64,000 nt of DNA, from positions 2,356,001 through 2,420,000 of the forward strand of contig NZ_CP013420.1 of the NCBI RefSeq assembly GCF_001718695.1, in the 5' to 3' direction. This document shows positions 54,921-64,000 of the stretch, piece after piece; positions within the stretch are counted from its first letter, which is position 1, and each line of letters starts with the position of its first letter. A program made the position numbers and the translations under genes. Source of the DNA: Burkholderia ubonensis (GTDB lineage: Bacteria; Pseudomonadota; Gammaproteobacteria; Burkholderiales; Burkholderiaceae). Below the pieces are notes generated by a model, which ran no database searches, was not told the origin of the DNA, and saw only the letters and a list, made by a program, of their open reading frames with translations.

Positions 54921-55593
54921 CGTGGTGACTTCTCCTTTGGAAGCAACCGCCAGCGACACGGGGTCAAGCGTCAACGTCGAGATGCGCGCCGGCTGGGTAT
55001 TGCCCCGAAATGTGATTGTTGTGCGCGACGGCAGGACATGGGAACAGCCTGCTCCGCCATTCGGCGGCGATGTCGTTCAGGCATGCCGATCTGGATTGTC
55101 GGCCTGGTGTGTGAATGGCCTGCGCGATCTCGAAGATTCAGATTCGAAACTGTGCCGACCGTTCCATTGAAGCATGTCCGGCGCCTGGCCGGACGAACGC
55201 GAAGGAAACCGATTGTGCCACAGGTTTTTCGTTCCGGAACCCGCCCGATCGACTCGCGGCGCTGTGAGGCGCCACAGGTCTTTGGTTTCAACTGTTTACT
55301 CGTATATATACGTAGTAGAAGTTAACAAGAACCGCACAGTTCTGTGGATAACGCCGGTTTGTGTAGAAAGATCAAGGCATTGGCGTGCGCGTAACCCGTT
55401 GCACACGCTGTTTGCTCACAGCGGTTTGAGTTGAGCAACTTTTGGTCCGTTTCACAGCTGTGCCGACTTGCCCAGTTTACGTCCACTGTGATTGCACACG
55501 GAGTGCGCACGGATTTCGCGCGGTTATCCACAGCGGTCCGTGGATAAGTTTGCGCGGGCGAATCGCGGGACTGTGAGGCGTGGGCCGGCCAGG
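54921..55593. promoter_or_regulatory. Noncoding region with a DnaA-box cluster and AT-rich palindrome
   Basis: 673 bp with no credible gene. Right half: CGTATATATACG palindrome (55301-55312), AT-rich GTTAACAAG, TGTGGATAA (55343-55351), TTATCCACA (55524-55532) and CGTGGATAA (55539-55547). CACAG/CTGTG motifs recur, including CACAGCTGTG (55453-55462). It separates the antiporter promoter from the end of mnmC. This is the best origin-like stretch in the window. Confidence 0.5.
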
Positions 55594-57555
55594 TCAGCCG
55601 AGTTTGCGCCCGCGCAGGGCGCGGATCAGGAACCGGGCGGGGTCGACGGCATCGACGAGCTCGCGCTCGAGCGGCCACGGCTCGCCTTCGAGCTGCGACG
55701 CGATCAGCTCGGCGCCGAGCGCCGCCCAGACGAGGCCGCGCGAACCGTAGCCGAACGCGCCGTAAAGGCCCCCGGTGCGCGGCAGGTCGCGCGCTTTCGC
55801 ACCGCTGAGCGCCTTCGCGTGGGCGAGCGCCTGCGCTTCGTCCGCGAGCGGGCCGATCAGCGGCACGCGATCGGCGACGACCCAGCGAAACGCGACGCGC
55901 CCGCGCAACGTATCGACGTCCGGCACGTCGCCGACGAGGCCCGGCAGCAGATGCCGGATGCGCGCGAGGTTTTCGAGGTGGCCGGCGTCGCGAATCTCAG
56001 GATCGACGTCGTCGGGTTCGAACGTCGCGCCGATCAGCAGCGTGCCGTCGTCGAGCGGCACCGCATAGCCGTCGCCGATCACCGGGCAGTCGAGCGGCGC
56101 CGCGCTGCCCGGCGGCAGCAGCGTGAGCTGCCCGCGCACCGGCTGCAGCGCGACGTGCCGCAAGCCGGCAAGCCGCACCGCATCGCCGGCGTTGGCGAGC
56201 ACGACGGCCGGCGCTTGCGCGATCGTCCGGCCGGCGGCGTCGAGCGCGCGCCACGTGTCGCCATCGCGTTCGAGCCCCGCGACTTCGGTGCCGGTGCGCA
56301 GCGTCACGCGTTCGCCGGCCGCGGCGACCTGGGCGGCGCAGAGCCCGGCCGGCCATACGGCGCCGCCGTGCGGAAACAGCAGGCCACCGTGCGCGACCGG
56401 CAGATTCAGATGCGCGCGCGCGGCGTCGGCATCGAGCAGCGTGACATGGTCGGCCGGTGCGCCGAGCGCGTCGAAGGCCGCGCGCATCCGCTCGAAATCG
56501 TCGGCCGATTCCGCGAGCTGGATCATCCCGCGCGTGCTGCGCCCGAACCCGTGGCCCGCACGTTCGAGCGCGCGCCAGCGTGCGAGCGCGTGGAGGAAGC
56601 CGCTGCGCGTGAGCCGGCTCGCGACGTTGTCGTCGCGCGTCATCAGCGGATGGAACACGCCGGCGGGATTGCCCGATGCTTCGCCCGCGATGCGTTCGCG
56701 CCGCTCGATCAGCGTGACGTCCCAGCCGCGCGCGGCGAGCCGCTCGACCACGGCGCAGCCCGCGAGGCCCGCGCCGATCACGATCGCGCGGCGCGTGTCG
56801 ACCGGCAGCGCACGCGGCGGCTCGTGACGGCGCATCTGCCAGCGCGGCGCGAATTCGCCGACCAGCATCGCGCGCTTGCCGGCGAAGCCGTCGACCTTGC
56901 GATACGCGAAGCTCGCTTCCGCGAGCGCGTGCTTCACGGCGCCCGAACTCGAATACGTCGCGAATGTCGCGCCGTCGCCGGCGAGGCGCGCGAGCGCGCG
57001 AAACAGGTCGACCGACCACAGGTCCGGGTTTTTCGACGGCGCGAAGCCATCCAGATAAAACGCGTCGGCGCGCACCGCGAGCTTCGGCAGCATCGCGAGC
57101 GCATCGCCGAACACGAGCGTGAGCACGACGCGTCCGCCGTCGAATTCGAGCCGATGAAAACCGGGCACGGCCGGCGGCCACGCATCGGCAAGCAGCGCCG
57201 CCTGCTCCGACAAAGTTGTGCCCGCAACGATGTGGGAAAGTGCTCGACGCAGGTCGTCGCGCGTGAACGGATGCTTCTCGACCGACACGAAGTGGAGCCG
57301 CTCGCAGCGCGCGGGATCGTCGCGCCACGCGGCCCAGGTCGCGAGGAAGTTGCCGCCGGCGCCGAAGCCGGTCTCGACGATCGTGAACGTGCGCCTGCCC
57401 TGCCAGCGCGCGGGCAGGCCGTTGCCTGCGACAAACACGTAGTTCGCCTGCGCGAGCGCGCCGGCGGCGCTGTGATAGACGTCGCCGTAGGCGGGCGAGA
57501 CGAGGGTGCCGTCGTCGCTGAACGCGATCGTGGCGGGAACGAGTCGGTCTGGCAT
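55594..57555 (-). CDS. mnmC: Bifunctional tRNA (mnm5s2U34) methyltransferase/FAD oxidoreductase MnmC
   Basis: A 653-residue two-domain enzyme completing mnm5s2U synthesis after MnmE-MnmG. The N-terminal methyltransferase (residues 1-240) has ETGFGAGGNFLATW and FYLDGFAPSKNPDLW. The C-terminal FAD domain (about 265-653) begins AIVIGAGLAGCAVVERLAARG and ends YGAFGYGSRGLVWAALGAEL. The functional partner mnmG lies 26 kb away in this window. The start MPDRLVPATIAFSDDG is chosen on similarity. Confidence 0.95.
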   Translation of the reverse strand: MPDRLVPATIAFSDDGTLVSPAYGDVYHSAAGALAQANYVFVAGNGLPARWQGRRTFTIVETGFGAGGNFLATWAAWRDDPARCERLHFVSVEKHPFTRDDLRRALSHIVAGTTLSEQAALLADAWPPAVPGFHRLEFDGGRVVLTLVFGDALAMLPKLAVRADAFYLDGFAPSKNPDLWSVDLFRALARLAGDGATFATYSSSGAVKHALAEASFAYRKVDGFAGKRAMLVGEFAPRWQMRRHEPPRALPVDTRRAIVIGAGLAGCAVVERLAARGWDVTLIERRERIAGEASGNPAGVFHPLMTRDDNVASRLTRSGFLHALARWRALERAGHGFGRSTRGMIQLAESADDFERMRAAFDALGAPADHVTLLDADAARAHLNLPVAHGGLLFPHGGAVWPAGLCAAQVAAAGERVTLRTGTEVAGLERDGDTWRALDAAGRTIAQAPAVVLANAGDAVRLAGLRHVALQPVRGQLTLLPPGSAAPLDCPVIGDGYAVPLDDGTLLIGATFEPDDVDPEIRDAGHLENLARIRHLLPGLVGDVPDVDTLRGRVAFRWVVADRVPLIGPLADEAQALAHAKALSGAKARDLPRTGGLYGAFGYGSRGLVWAALGAELIASQLEGEPWPLERELVDAVDPARFLIRALRGRKLG

Positions 57556-57943
57556 GCGAAACAAATATCGTGGCGACCAAGCCTGGCAAGGGGTTGCGCG
57601 GACCGGCCCGGCGCGCCGTTGGCAAAAACCAACGGCGCTGCACACGGGCCGATCGCGCTGCGTATCCTGTCCGGTTGGCGCAGGTCAAAAAACCCGCAAG
57701 CAATGATTCATTCGGCGAAACACCGATGAAAATCTTTGAAACCCTTGTCGTTATTGGGTTTGCGCTGCGCTATCATAGCAAGCGCCGTTCTGCGGGGCGG
57801 TCTTCGGGATGCCGGGGGCCGACCTGCGGGGCCAGGATTCGGCGGAGTGCCGTCGGAGTCCGACTCTCGACGGCACGGTTCGCGCACGTATAATCGGCGC
57901 GTTCGCGCTGTTCGTGTCAACCTAACCTGAAAAAGGAACCTTA
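57556..57943. other. Intergenic region upstream of the HU gene
   Basis: 388 bp, divergent for mnmC and hup. It contains the predicted hup promoter and an upstream TATCAT (57771-57776) that could be a second -10. There is also a GC-rich GCCGTC...GACGGC dyad (57849-57873). I see no gene. Confidence 0.4.
57867..57894 (+). promoter_or_regulatory. Predicted promoter of the HU gene
   Basis: A perfect -10 TATAAT (57889-57894) with a 16-bp spacer from TCGACG (57867-57872), four of six -35 bases. Predicted start near 57901, 43 nt before the ATG. Confidence 0.55.
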
Positions 57944-58222
57944 ATGAACAAACAGGAACTGATCGACGCCGTCGCCGCCCAAACGGGCGCCAGCAAGGCT
58001 CAAACCGGCGAAACGCTGGACACGCTGCTCGAAGTCATCAAGAAAGCCGTGTCGAAGGGCGATGCGGTTCAGCTGATCGGCTTCGGCAGCTTCGGTTCGG
58101 GCAAGCGCGCAGCACGTACGGGCCGCAACCCGAAGACGGGTGAAACCATCAAGATCCCGGCAGCCAAGACCGTCAAGTTCACGGCTGGCAAGGCGTTCAA
58201 GGACGCCGTCAACAAGCGTTAA
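57944..58222 (+). CDS. DNA-binding protein HU
   Basis: A 92-residue histone-like protein: [20 protein letters not shown] at the start, [20 protein letters not shown] (the beta-arm with the intercalating proline region) and [20 protein letters not shown] at the end. It forms dimers that bend and compact DNA. AAAAAGGAACC lies before the ATG. It is monocistronic, with its own promoter and terminator. HupA/HupB cannot be distinguished. Confidence 0.96.
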   Translation: MNKQELIDAVAAQTGASKAQTGETLDTLLEVIKKAVSKGDAVQLIGFGSFGSGKRAARTGRNPKTGETIKIPAAKTVKFTAGKAFKDAVNKR

Positions 58223-58240
58223 TACCGCGCTCGTTCCAGA

Positions 58241-58268
58241 AAAAAACCCGCCGGAAGGCGGGTTTTTT
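58241..58268 (+). terminator. Bidirectional terminator after the HU gene
   Basis: AACCCGCC-GGAA-GGCGGGTT with six flanking A and T residues on each side; it can also end the convergent COG0523 transcript. Confidence 0.9.
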
Positions 58269-58362
58269 GTTTGGCGCGCGCGGCATTTTCACCACAGTGT
58301 GCGCCGCGCTTGCAAGATTTAACGTTGTGTCGGCCGCTTGCCAGCAGCGTGTTTACCGCGTG

Positions 58363-59659
<1,297 letters not shown>

Positions 59660-59812
59660 TGCCGGATTCATAACGATACGCACCAACGAAAAAAGGAAAA
59701 AGCGGCCGCGGCGCCCTTGCGGGGCGCGATCGGCCCGCGGGGCCGGTCGACATGGCGGCGTGAGCCCGCATTGTGCATCAAACGCGCATCGGCCGGCCGG
59801 CGCGGCGCCGGG

Positions 59813-60262
59813 TCACGGCTGCGGCGGCAGCAATTTCCATTGCGTGAGGATGCCGGCGATCTGCTTCGCGTACTTGTCGCGCAGCGACGGCGTTTCCGAG
59901 TGATAGGCGCCGACCGCCTGCCATGTGTTGCCGTACCGGTTCATCTTCTGGCGCAGGTGCCACGCCGCAATATAGACGTTCTTGCACGGCTCCATCAGCG
60001 TGTCGCGGCCGATCCCGTAGCGCGACAGCACCGGCAGATGGATCGAATTGATCTGCATCAGCCCGTAGTCGGTCGAGCCGTTCGCATTCTTGTTCCTCGC
60101 GTCCGGCCGGTTGCGCGATTCCTGCCACGCGATCGCGCGCAGGATCAGCGGATTGACCTGCTGGTATTTGGCCGCTTCGTCGAAACAGTCGGCGCGAGCG
60201 TTGCCGCTGGCGAGCCATGCGCCGGCGGCGATCAGCGCGATCGAAGCGAACCGTCTGTTCAT
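59813..60262 (-). CDS. Lytic transglycosylase (SLT domain, IagB/PilT-like)
   Basis: A 149-residue secreted protein. A signal peptide (MNRRFASIALIAAGAWLASG, then NARA) is followed directly by a compact SLT fold: catalytic Glu in ILRAIAWQESRN, then STDYGLMQINSIHL and WHLRQKMNRYG. Such small enzymes open peptidoglycan for trans-envelope machines. It sits beside the gsp operon, in the opposite direction. The two cysteines (CFDEA, PCKN) could form a disulfide. Confidence 0.9.
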   Translation of the reverse strand: MNRRFASIALIAAGAWLASGNARADCFDEAAKYQQVNPLILRAIAWQESRNRPDARNKNANGSTDYGLMQINSIHLPVLSRYGIGRDTLMEPCKNVYIAAWHLRQKMNRYGNTWQAVGAYHSETPSLRDKYAKQIAGILTQWKLLPPQP

Positions 60263-60633
60263 AGTGCGCAAGCGGTGACGAATAGGTGAAATGCTCGGGA
60301 AAACCCGTGTCTGTTCGGCGTACGACTGGAAACGCGTCGCCCGTATCATACCGACAGACCGTCACGTGGCGACATCCGACGGACGGCAGACCGTTTATAC
60401 CGCATTTCCGTGTCGATCTCGATAGCGCGACAAGGCGATGGCGGCCGGAATCTCGCAGTGATGCCGAAAATATTACATTCTGCATACATTGCGCCAGCAA
60501 GATGTCGTATATGAGACAGTATTCGGATCGATGTGATATTTCGGACATGAAAAACTGCTAATGTCGCTGTTTTCGGAATTGGATCCAGTACCACCGCCGG
60601 ATGTGGCCTGAGCCGGCATCGACCCATTCATCC
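60263..60633. other. Divergent regulatory region between the transglycosylase and gspD
   Basis: 371 bp of notably lower GC, especially 60.46-60.58 kb (ATATTACATTCTGCATACAT and similar). No gene seen. It must hold the promoters of gspD and the transglycosylase; I could not identify a convincing -35/-10 pair. Confidence 0.4.
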
Positions 60634-62967
60634 ATGACAAGAAATCGCTTCGTTATGCGGCGCGTCGCTGCGACCCTGATGGTCGCCGGCATCATCGTCG
60701 CGCAGGCCGCCCACGCTCAGGTCACGCTCAACTTCGTGAACGCGGATATCGATCAGGTTGCCAAGGCGATCGGCGCCGCGACCGGCAAGACGATCATCGT
60801 CGATCCGCGCGTGAAGGGGCAGCTCAACCTCGTCGCCGAACGTCCGGTGCCGGAAGACCAGGCGCTGAAGACGCTGCAGTCCGCGCTGCGCATGCAGGGC
60901 TTCGCGCTCGTGCAGGATCACGGCGTGCTGAAGGTCGTGCCCGAGGCCGACGCCAAGCTGCAGGGCGTGCCGACCTACGTCGGCAACTCGCCGCAGGCGC
61001 GCGGCGACCAGGTCGTCACGCAGGTATTCGAACTGCGTAACGAATCGGCGAACAACCTGCTGCCGGTGCTGCGGCCGCTGATCTCGCCGAACAACACGGT
61101 CACCGCCTATCCGGCCAACAACACGATCGTCGTCACCGACTATGCGGACAACGTGCGCCGCATCGCGCAGATCATTGCGGGCGTCGACAGCGCCGCCGGT
61201 GCGCAGGTACTGGTCGTGCCGCTCAAGAATGCGAACGCGATCGATCTGGCCGCGCAGTTGCAGAAGATGCTCGACCCCGGCGCGATCGGCAACAGCGACG
61301 CGACGCTCAAGGTGTCGGTCATCGCCGACCCGCGCACCAATTCGCTGATGCTGCGCGCGTCGAGCGCGTCGCGCCTCGCGGCCGCGAAGCGGCTCGTGCA
61401 GCAGCTCGACGCGCCGAGCGGCGTGCCCGGCAACATGCACGTCGTGCCGCTGAAGAACGCCGAGGCAACGAAGCTCGCGAAGACGCTGCGCGGGATGCTC
61501 GGCAAGGGCGGCGGCGAAACCGGCGCGTCGGCGACGTCGAACGAAGCGAGCGCGTTCAACCAGGGCGGCTCGTCGGCGGCCGGCAGCTTCTCGACCGGCA
61601 CCGCGGGCACCCCGCCGCTGCCGTCGGGCGGCCTCGGCGGTACGTCGTCTTCGTCGTACGGCGGCGGCTCGTCGCAAGGCGGGGGCCTCGGCACCGGCGG
61701 CCTCCTGGGCGGCGAGAAGGAAAAGGGCGAAGAAAACCAGCCGGGCGGGATGATCCAGGCCGACGCGGCGACGAACTCGCTGATCATCACGGCGCCCGAC
61801 CCCGTCTACCGGAACCTGCGCGCGGTGATCGACCAGCTCGACGCGCGGCGCGCGCAGGTCTACATCGAGGCGCTCGTCGTCGAGCTGCAGGCGACGACGT
61901 CCGGCAACCTGGGGATTCAGTGGCAGGTGGCGAACAACGCACTCTTTGCGGGCACGAACCTGCCGAGCGGAGCATCGATAAGCGGCGCGGGGCTCGGCAA
62001 CAGCATCATCGATCTGACCGGCAGGGCCGCGACGTCGCCGCTCACTGCGGTCGGCGCGCTCACGCCGGGCCTGAACATCGGCTGGCTGCGCAATATGTTC
62101 GGCGTCCAGGGGCTCGGCGCGCTGTTGCAGTACTTCGCCGGCTCGAGCGACGCGAACGTGCTGTCGACGCCGAACCTCATCACGCTCGACAACGAAGAAG
62201 CGAAGATCGTCGTCGGCCAGAACGTGCCGATCCCGACAGGTTCGTACTCGAACCTGACGAGCGGCACGGGGGGCAATGCGTTCAACACGTACGACCGCCG
62301 CGACGTCGGCCTCACGCTGCACGTGAAGCCGCAGATCACCGATGGCGGCATCCTGAAGATGCAGCTCTACACGGAAGATTCGTCGGTGGTTCAGTCGACC
62401 GTTTCGACGTCGGCCAATAGTCCCGGGCCGACGTTCAACAAGCGCTCGATCCAGTCGACCGTGCTCGCGGACAACGGCGAGATCATCGTGCTCGGCGGCC
62501 TGATGCAGGACAACTACAACACGTCGAACAGCAAGGTGCCGCTGCTGGGCGACATCCCGTGGATCGGCCAGTTGTTCCGTTCGGAGTCGAAGTCCCGCCA
62601 GAAGACCAACCTGATGGTGTTCCTGCGCCCGGTGATCATCAACGACCGCGAGACCGCGCAGGCCGTCACCGCGAACCGCTACGACTACATCCAGGGCGTG
62701 ACGGGCGCGTACAAGTCGGACAACAACATCATCAAGGACAAGGACGACCCGGTCGTGCCGCCGATGCCGCTCGGCCCGAGCCAGGGCGGTTCGCCCGCGA
62801 TGAACCTGTTCGACCTCGACAAGATGCGCCGCCAGCAGATGCAGCGTCAGGTCGCGCCGGTCCCGGCCCAGCCGCTGCCGGAGCAGACGCCCGTGCAGCC
62901 GCAAAGCGTGCCGCAGCAGACGGTGCCGCAGCAACCGTTGAGCGCCACGCCGGGAGCCTCGCAGTGA
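60634..62967 (+). CDS. gspD: Type II secretion system secretin GspD
   Basis: The 777-residue outer-membrane channel. A signal peptide ends at AHA (about residue 29), followed by N0 (VTLNFVNADIDQVAKAIGAA) and three N-domains; between N2 and N3 lies a Gly/Ser-rich insert (GGSSAAGSFSTGTAGTPPLP...). The secretin core has VLSTPNLITLDNEEAKIVVGQ and the C-terminal MVFLRPVII. A Pro/Gln-rich tail ends the protein. Two in-frame ATGs (60634, 60655) are possible starts. The stop overlaps the gspE start. Confidence 0.95.
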   Translation: MTRNRFVMRRVAATLMVAGIIVAQAAHAQVTLNFVNADIDQVAKAIGAATGKTIIVDPRVKGQLNLVAERPVPEDQALKTLQSALRMQGFALVQDHGVLKVVPEADAKLQGVPTYVGNSPQARGDQVVTQVFELRNESANNLLPVLRPLISPNNTVTAYPANNTIVVTDYADNVRRIAQIIAGVDSAAGAQVLVVPLKNANAIDLAAQLQKMLDPGAIGNSDATLKVSVIADPRTNSLMLRASSASRLAAAKRLVQQLDAPSGVPGNMHVVPLKNAEATKLAKTLRGMLGKGGGETGASATSNEASAFNQGGSSAAGSFSTGTAGTPPLPSGGLGGTSSSSYGGGSSQGGGLGTGGLLGGEKEKGEENQPGGMIQADAATNSLIITAPDPVYRNLRAVIDQLDARRAQVYIEALVVELQATTSGNLGIQWQVANNALFAGTNLPSGASISGAGLGNSIIDLTGRAATSPLTAVGALTPGLNIGWLRNMFGVQGLGALLQYFAGSSDANVLSTPNLITLDNEEAKIVVGQNVPIPTGSYSNLTSGTGGNAFNTYDRRDVGLTLHVKPQITDGGILKMQLYTEDSSVVQSTVSTSANSPGPTFNKRSIQSTVLADNGEIIVLGGLMQDNYNTSNSKVPLLGDIPWIGQLFRSESKSRQKTNLMVFLRPVIINDRETAQAVTANRYDYIQGVTGAYKSDNNIIKDKDDPVVPPMPLGPSQGGSPAMNLFDLDKMRRQQMQRQVAPVPAQPLPEQTPVQPQSVPQQTVPQQPLSATPGASQ

Positions 62968-64000
62968 GCGACGTGCCCGCCTCCACCCACGAAGGCGCGC
63001 CGGGCGAACGCCCGCCGCCGTCGCCGCTCGCCGCGCGGCTGTTGCCGTACGGCTTCGCGAAGAGCGGCCAGGTGCTGATCGCGCATCAGCACGAGGACAC
63101 GCTCGAAGTGTGGATCAGCGACCGCACGAGCGACGCGGCGCTCGCGGAGATCGCGCGCAACTTCGGCTCGATCTCGGTGCTGCGCCTGCCGGCCGACGAA
63201 CTCGCGCACGCGATCAACCAGGCTTACGCGCGCCAGGACGGCAGCGCCGCGCAGGTGGTCGGCGAGGTCGAGGGTGAAGTCGACCTGTCGCGGCTGATGC
63301 AGGACATCCCCGAAGTCGAGGACTTGCTCGAATCGGAAGACGACGCGCCGATCATCCGGATGATCAACGCGCTGCTCACGCAAGCGGCGCGCGAGCAGGC
63401 GTCGGACATCCACATCGAGCCGTTCGAGAACGCGTCGGTCGTGCGCTTTCGCGTCGACGGCACGCTGCGCGACGTCGTGCGGCCGAAGAAGGCGCTGCAC
63501 GGCGCGCTGATCTCGCGGATCAAGATCATGGCGCAGCTCGACATCGCCGAGAAGCGCCTGCCGCAGGACGGCCGGATCACGCTGCGGGTCGGCGGCCGGC
63601 CGGTCGACGTGCGGGTGTCGACGCTGCCGACCGGGCACGGCGAGCGCGCGGTGCTGCGTCTGCTCGAGAAGGACGCGCAGCGCCTGAACCTCGAAGCGCT
63701 CGGGATGGGCCGCGACACGCTCACGCAGTTCGACAAGCTGATCGCGCGCCCGCACGGCATCGTGCTCGTCACGGGCCCGACGGGCTCGGGCAAGACGACG
63801 ACGCTGTACGCGTCGATGTCGCGGCTCGAAACCGCGACGACCAACATCATGACGGTCGAGGACCCGATCGAATACGACCTGTCCGGCATCGGCCAGACGC
63901 AGGTGAACGAGCGGATCGGGATGACCTTCGCCCGCGCGCTGCGCTCGATCCTGCGGCAGGACCCGGACGTGATCATGATCGGCGAAATCCGCGACCTCGA
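62964..64000 (+). CDS. gspE: Type II secretion ATPase GspE, 3' end outside window
   Basis: The start codon is GTG, overlapping the gspD stop (GTGA). The visible 345 residues contain the N1E domain, the linker ASDIHIEPFENASVVRFRVD, Walker A GPTGSGKTTTLYASM (about residues 269-283), the Asp box TVEDPIEYDL and the start of Walker B (DVIMIGEIRDLE) at the edge. The ATPase powers pseudopilus assembly at the inner membrane. The remaining 150 or so residues, including the tetracysteine motif region if present, are cut off. Confidence 0.95.
   Translation, partial: MSDVPASTHEGAPGERPPPSPLAARLLPYGFAKSGQVLIAHQHEDTLEVWISDRTSDAALAEIARNFGSISVLRLPADELAHAINQAYARQDGSAAQVVGEVEGEVDLSRLMQDIPEVEDLLESEDDAPIIRMINALLTQAAREQASDIHIEPFENASVVRFRVDGTLRDVVRPKKALHGALISRIKIMAQLDIAEKRLPQDGRITLRVGGRPVDVRVSTLPTGHGERAVLRLLEKDAQRLNLEALGMGRDTLTQFDKLIARPHGIVLVTGPTGSGKTTTLYASMSRLETATTNIMTVEDPIEYDLSGIGQTQVNERIGMTFARALRSILRQDPDVIMIGEIRDL

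Overview
The window reads as a high-GC betaproteobacterial chromosome, almost certainly Burkholderia (cepacia-complex-like, chromosome 1). This rests on the GC-rich third codon positions, the sequences of the core proteins, the gene order mnmG-rsmG-parA-parB-permease-atpIBEFHAGDC, and two copies of the chromosome-1-type parS palindrome (TGTTTCACGTGAAACA). I saw no rRNA, tRNA, insertion sequence, prophage or CRISPR array.

Layout. 1-3 kb: start of a PLP aminotransferase, then a divergent TetR regulator / AidB-like acyl-CoA dehydrogenase pair. 2.8-12.1 kb, minus strand: hemE, priA, putA and a LivK-type binding protein. 12.3-15.4 kb: a PheC-like periplasmic cyclohexadienyl dehydratase (plus), a puzzling structured region, and a fatty acyl-CoA synthetase (minus). 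15.5-23.2 kb: the complete F1Fo ATP synthase operon (minus) with a recognisable promoter. 23.7-29.5 kb: an anion-permease-like protein, parB, parA, rsmG, mnmG and both parS sites. 29.5-39.9 kb: two adjacent but differently organised branched-chain/amide-type (HAAT) ABC transporter operons. 40.4-48.6 kb: GMC oxidoreductase with divergent LysR regulator, a CYTH protein, an Lrp regulator divergent from phhA-phhB (phenylalanine hydroxylation), a DUF3717 protein and a TctD/TctE-type two-component system. 48.7-52.0 kb, minus: SET-domain protein, Old Yellow Enzyme, glutamine amidotransferase-like protein, and a MarR regulator with a cysteine-rich tail. 52.6-57.6 kb: YbdK ligase, CPA2 antiporter, mnmC. 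57.9-64 kb: HU protein, a COG0523 (CobW-like) metallochaperone, a lytic transglycosylase, and gspD-gspE opening a type II secretion operon.

Four genes have broken frames. putA and priA each carry an exact 4-bp tandem duplication (GAGC twice; ATTC twice). The acyl-CoA synthetase and the COG0523 gene each carry an apparent single-base indel. In every case the expected family sequence resumes in another frame. These are either assembly errors or real recent mutations.

Genes left of about 42 kb are mostly on the minus strand and those at the right end are on the plus strand. Together with parS/parAB and consensus DnaA boxes in the noncoding stretches near 52.3 and 55.4 kb, this suggests an origin-proximal region. 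There is no dnaA gene here, so the position of oriC cannot be settled from this window.
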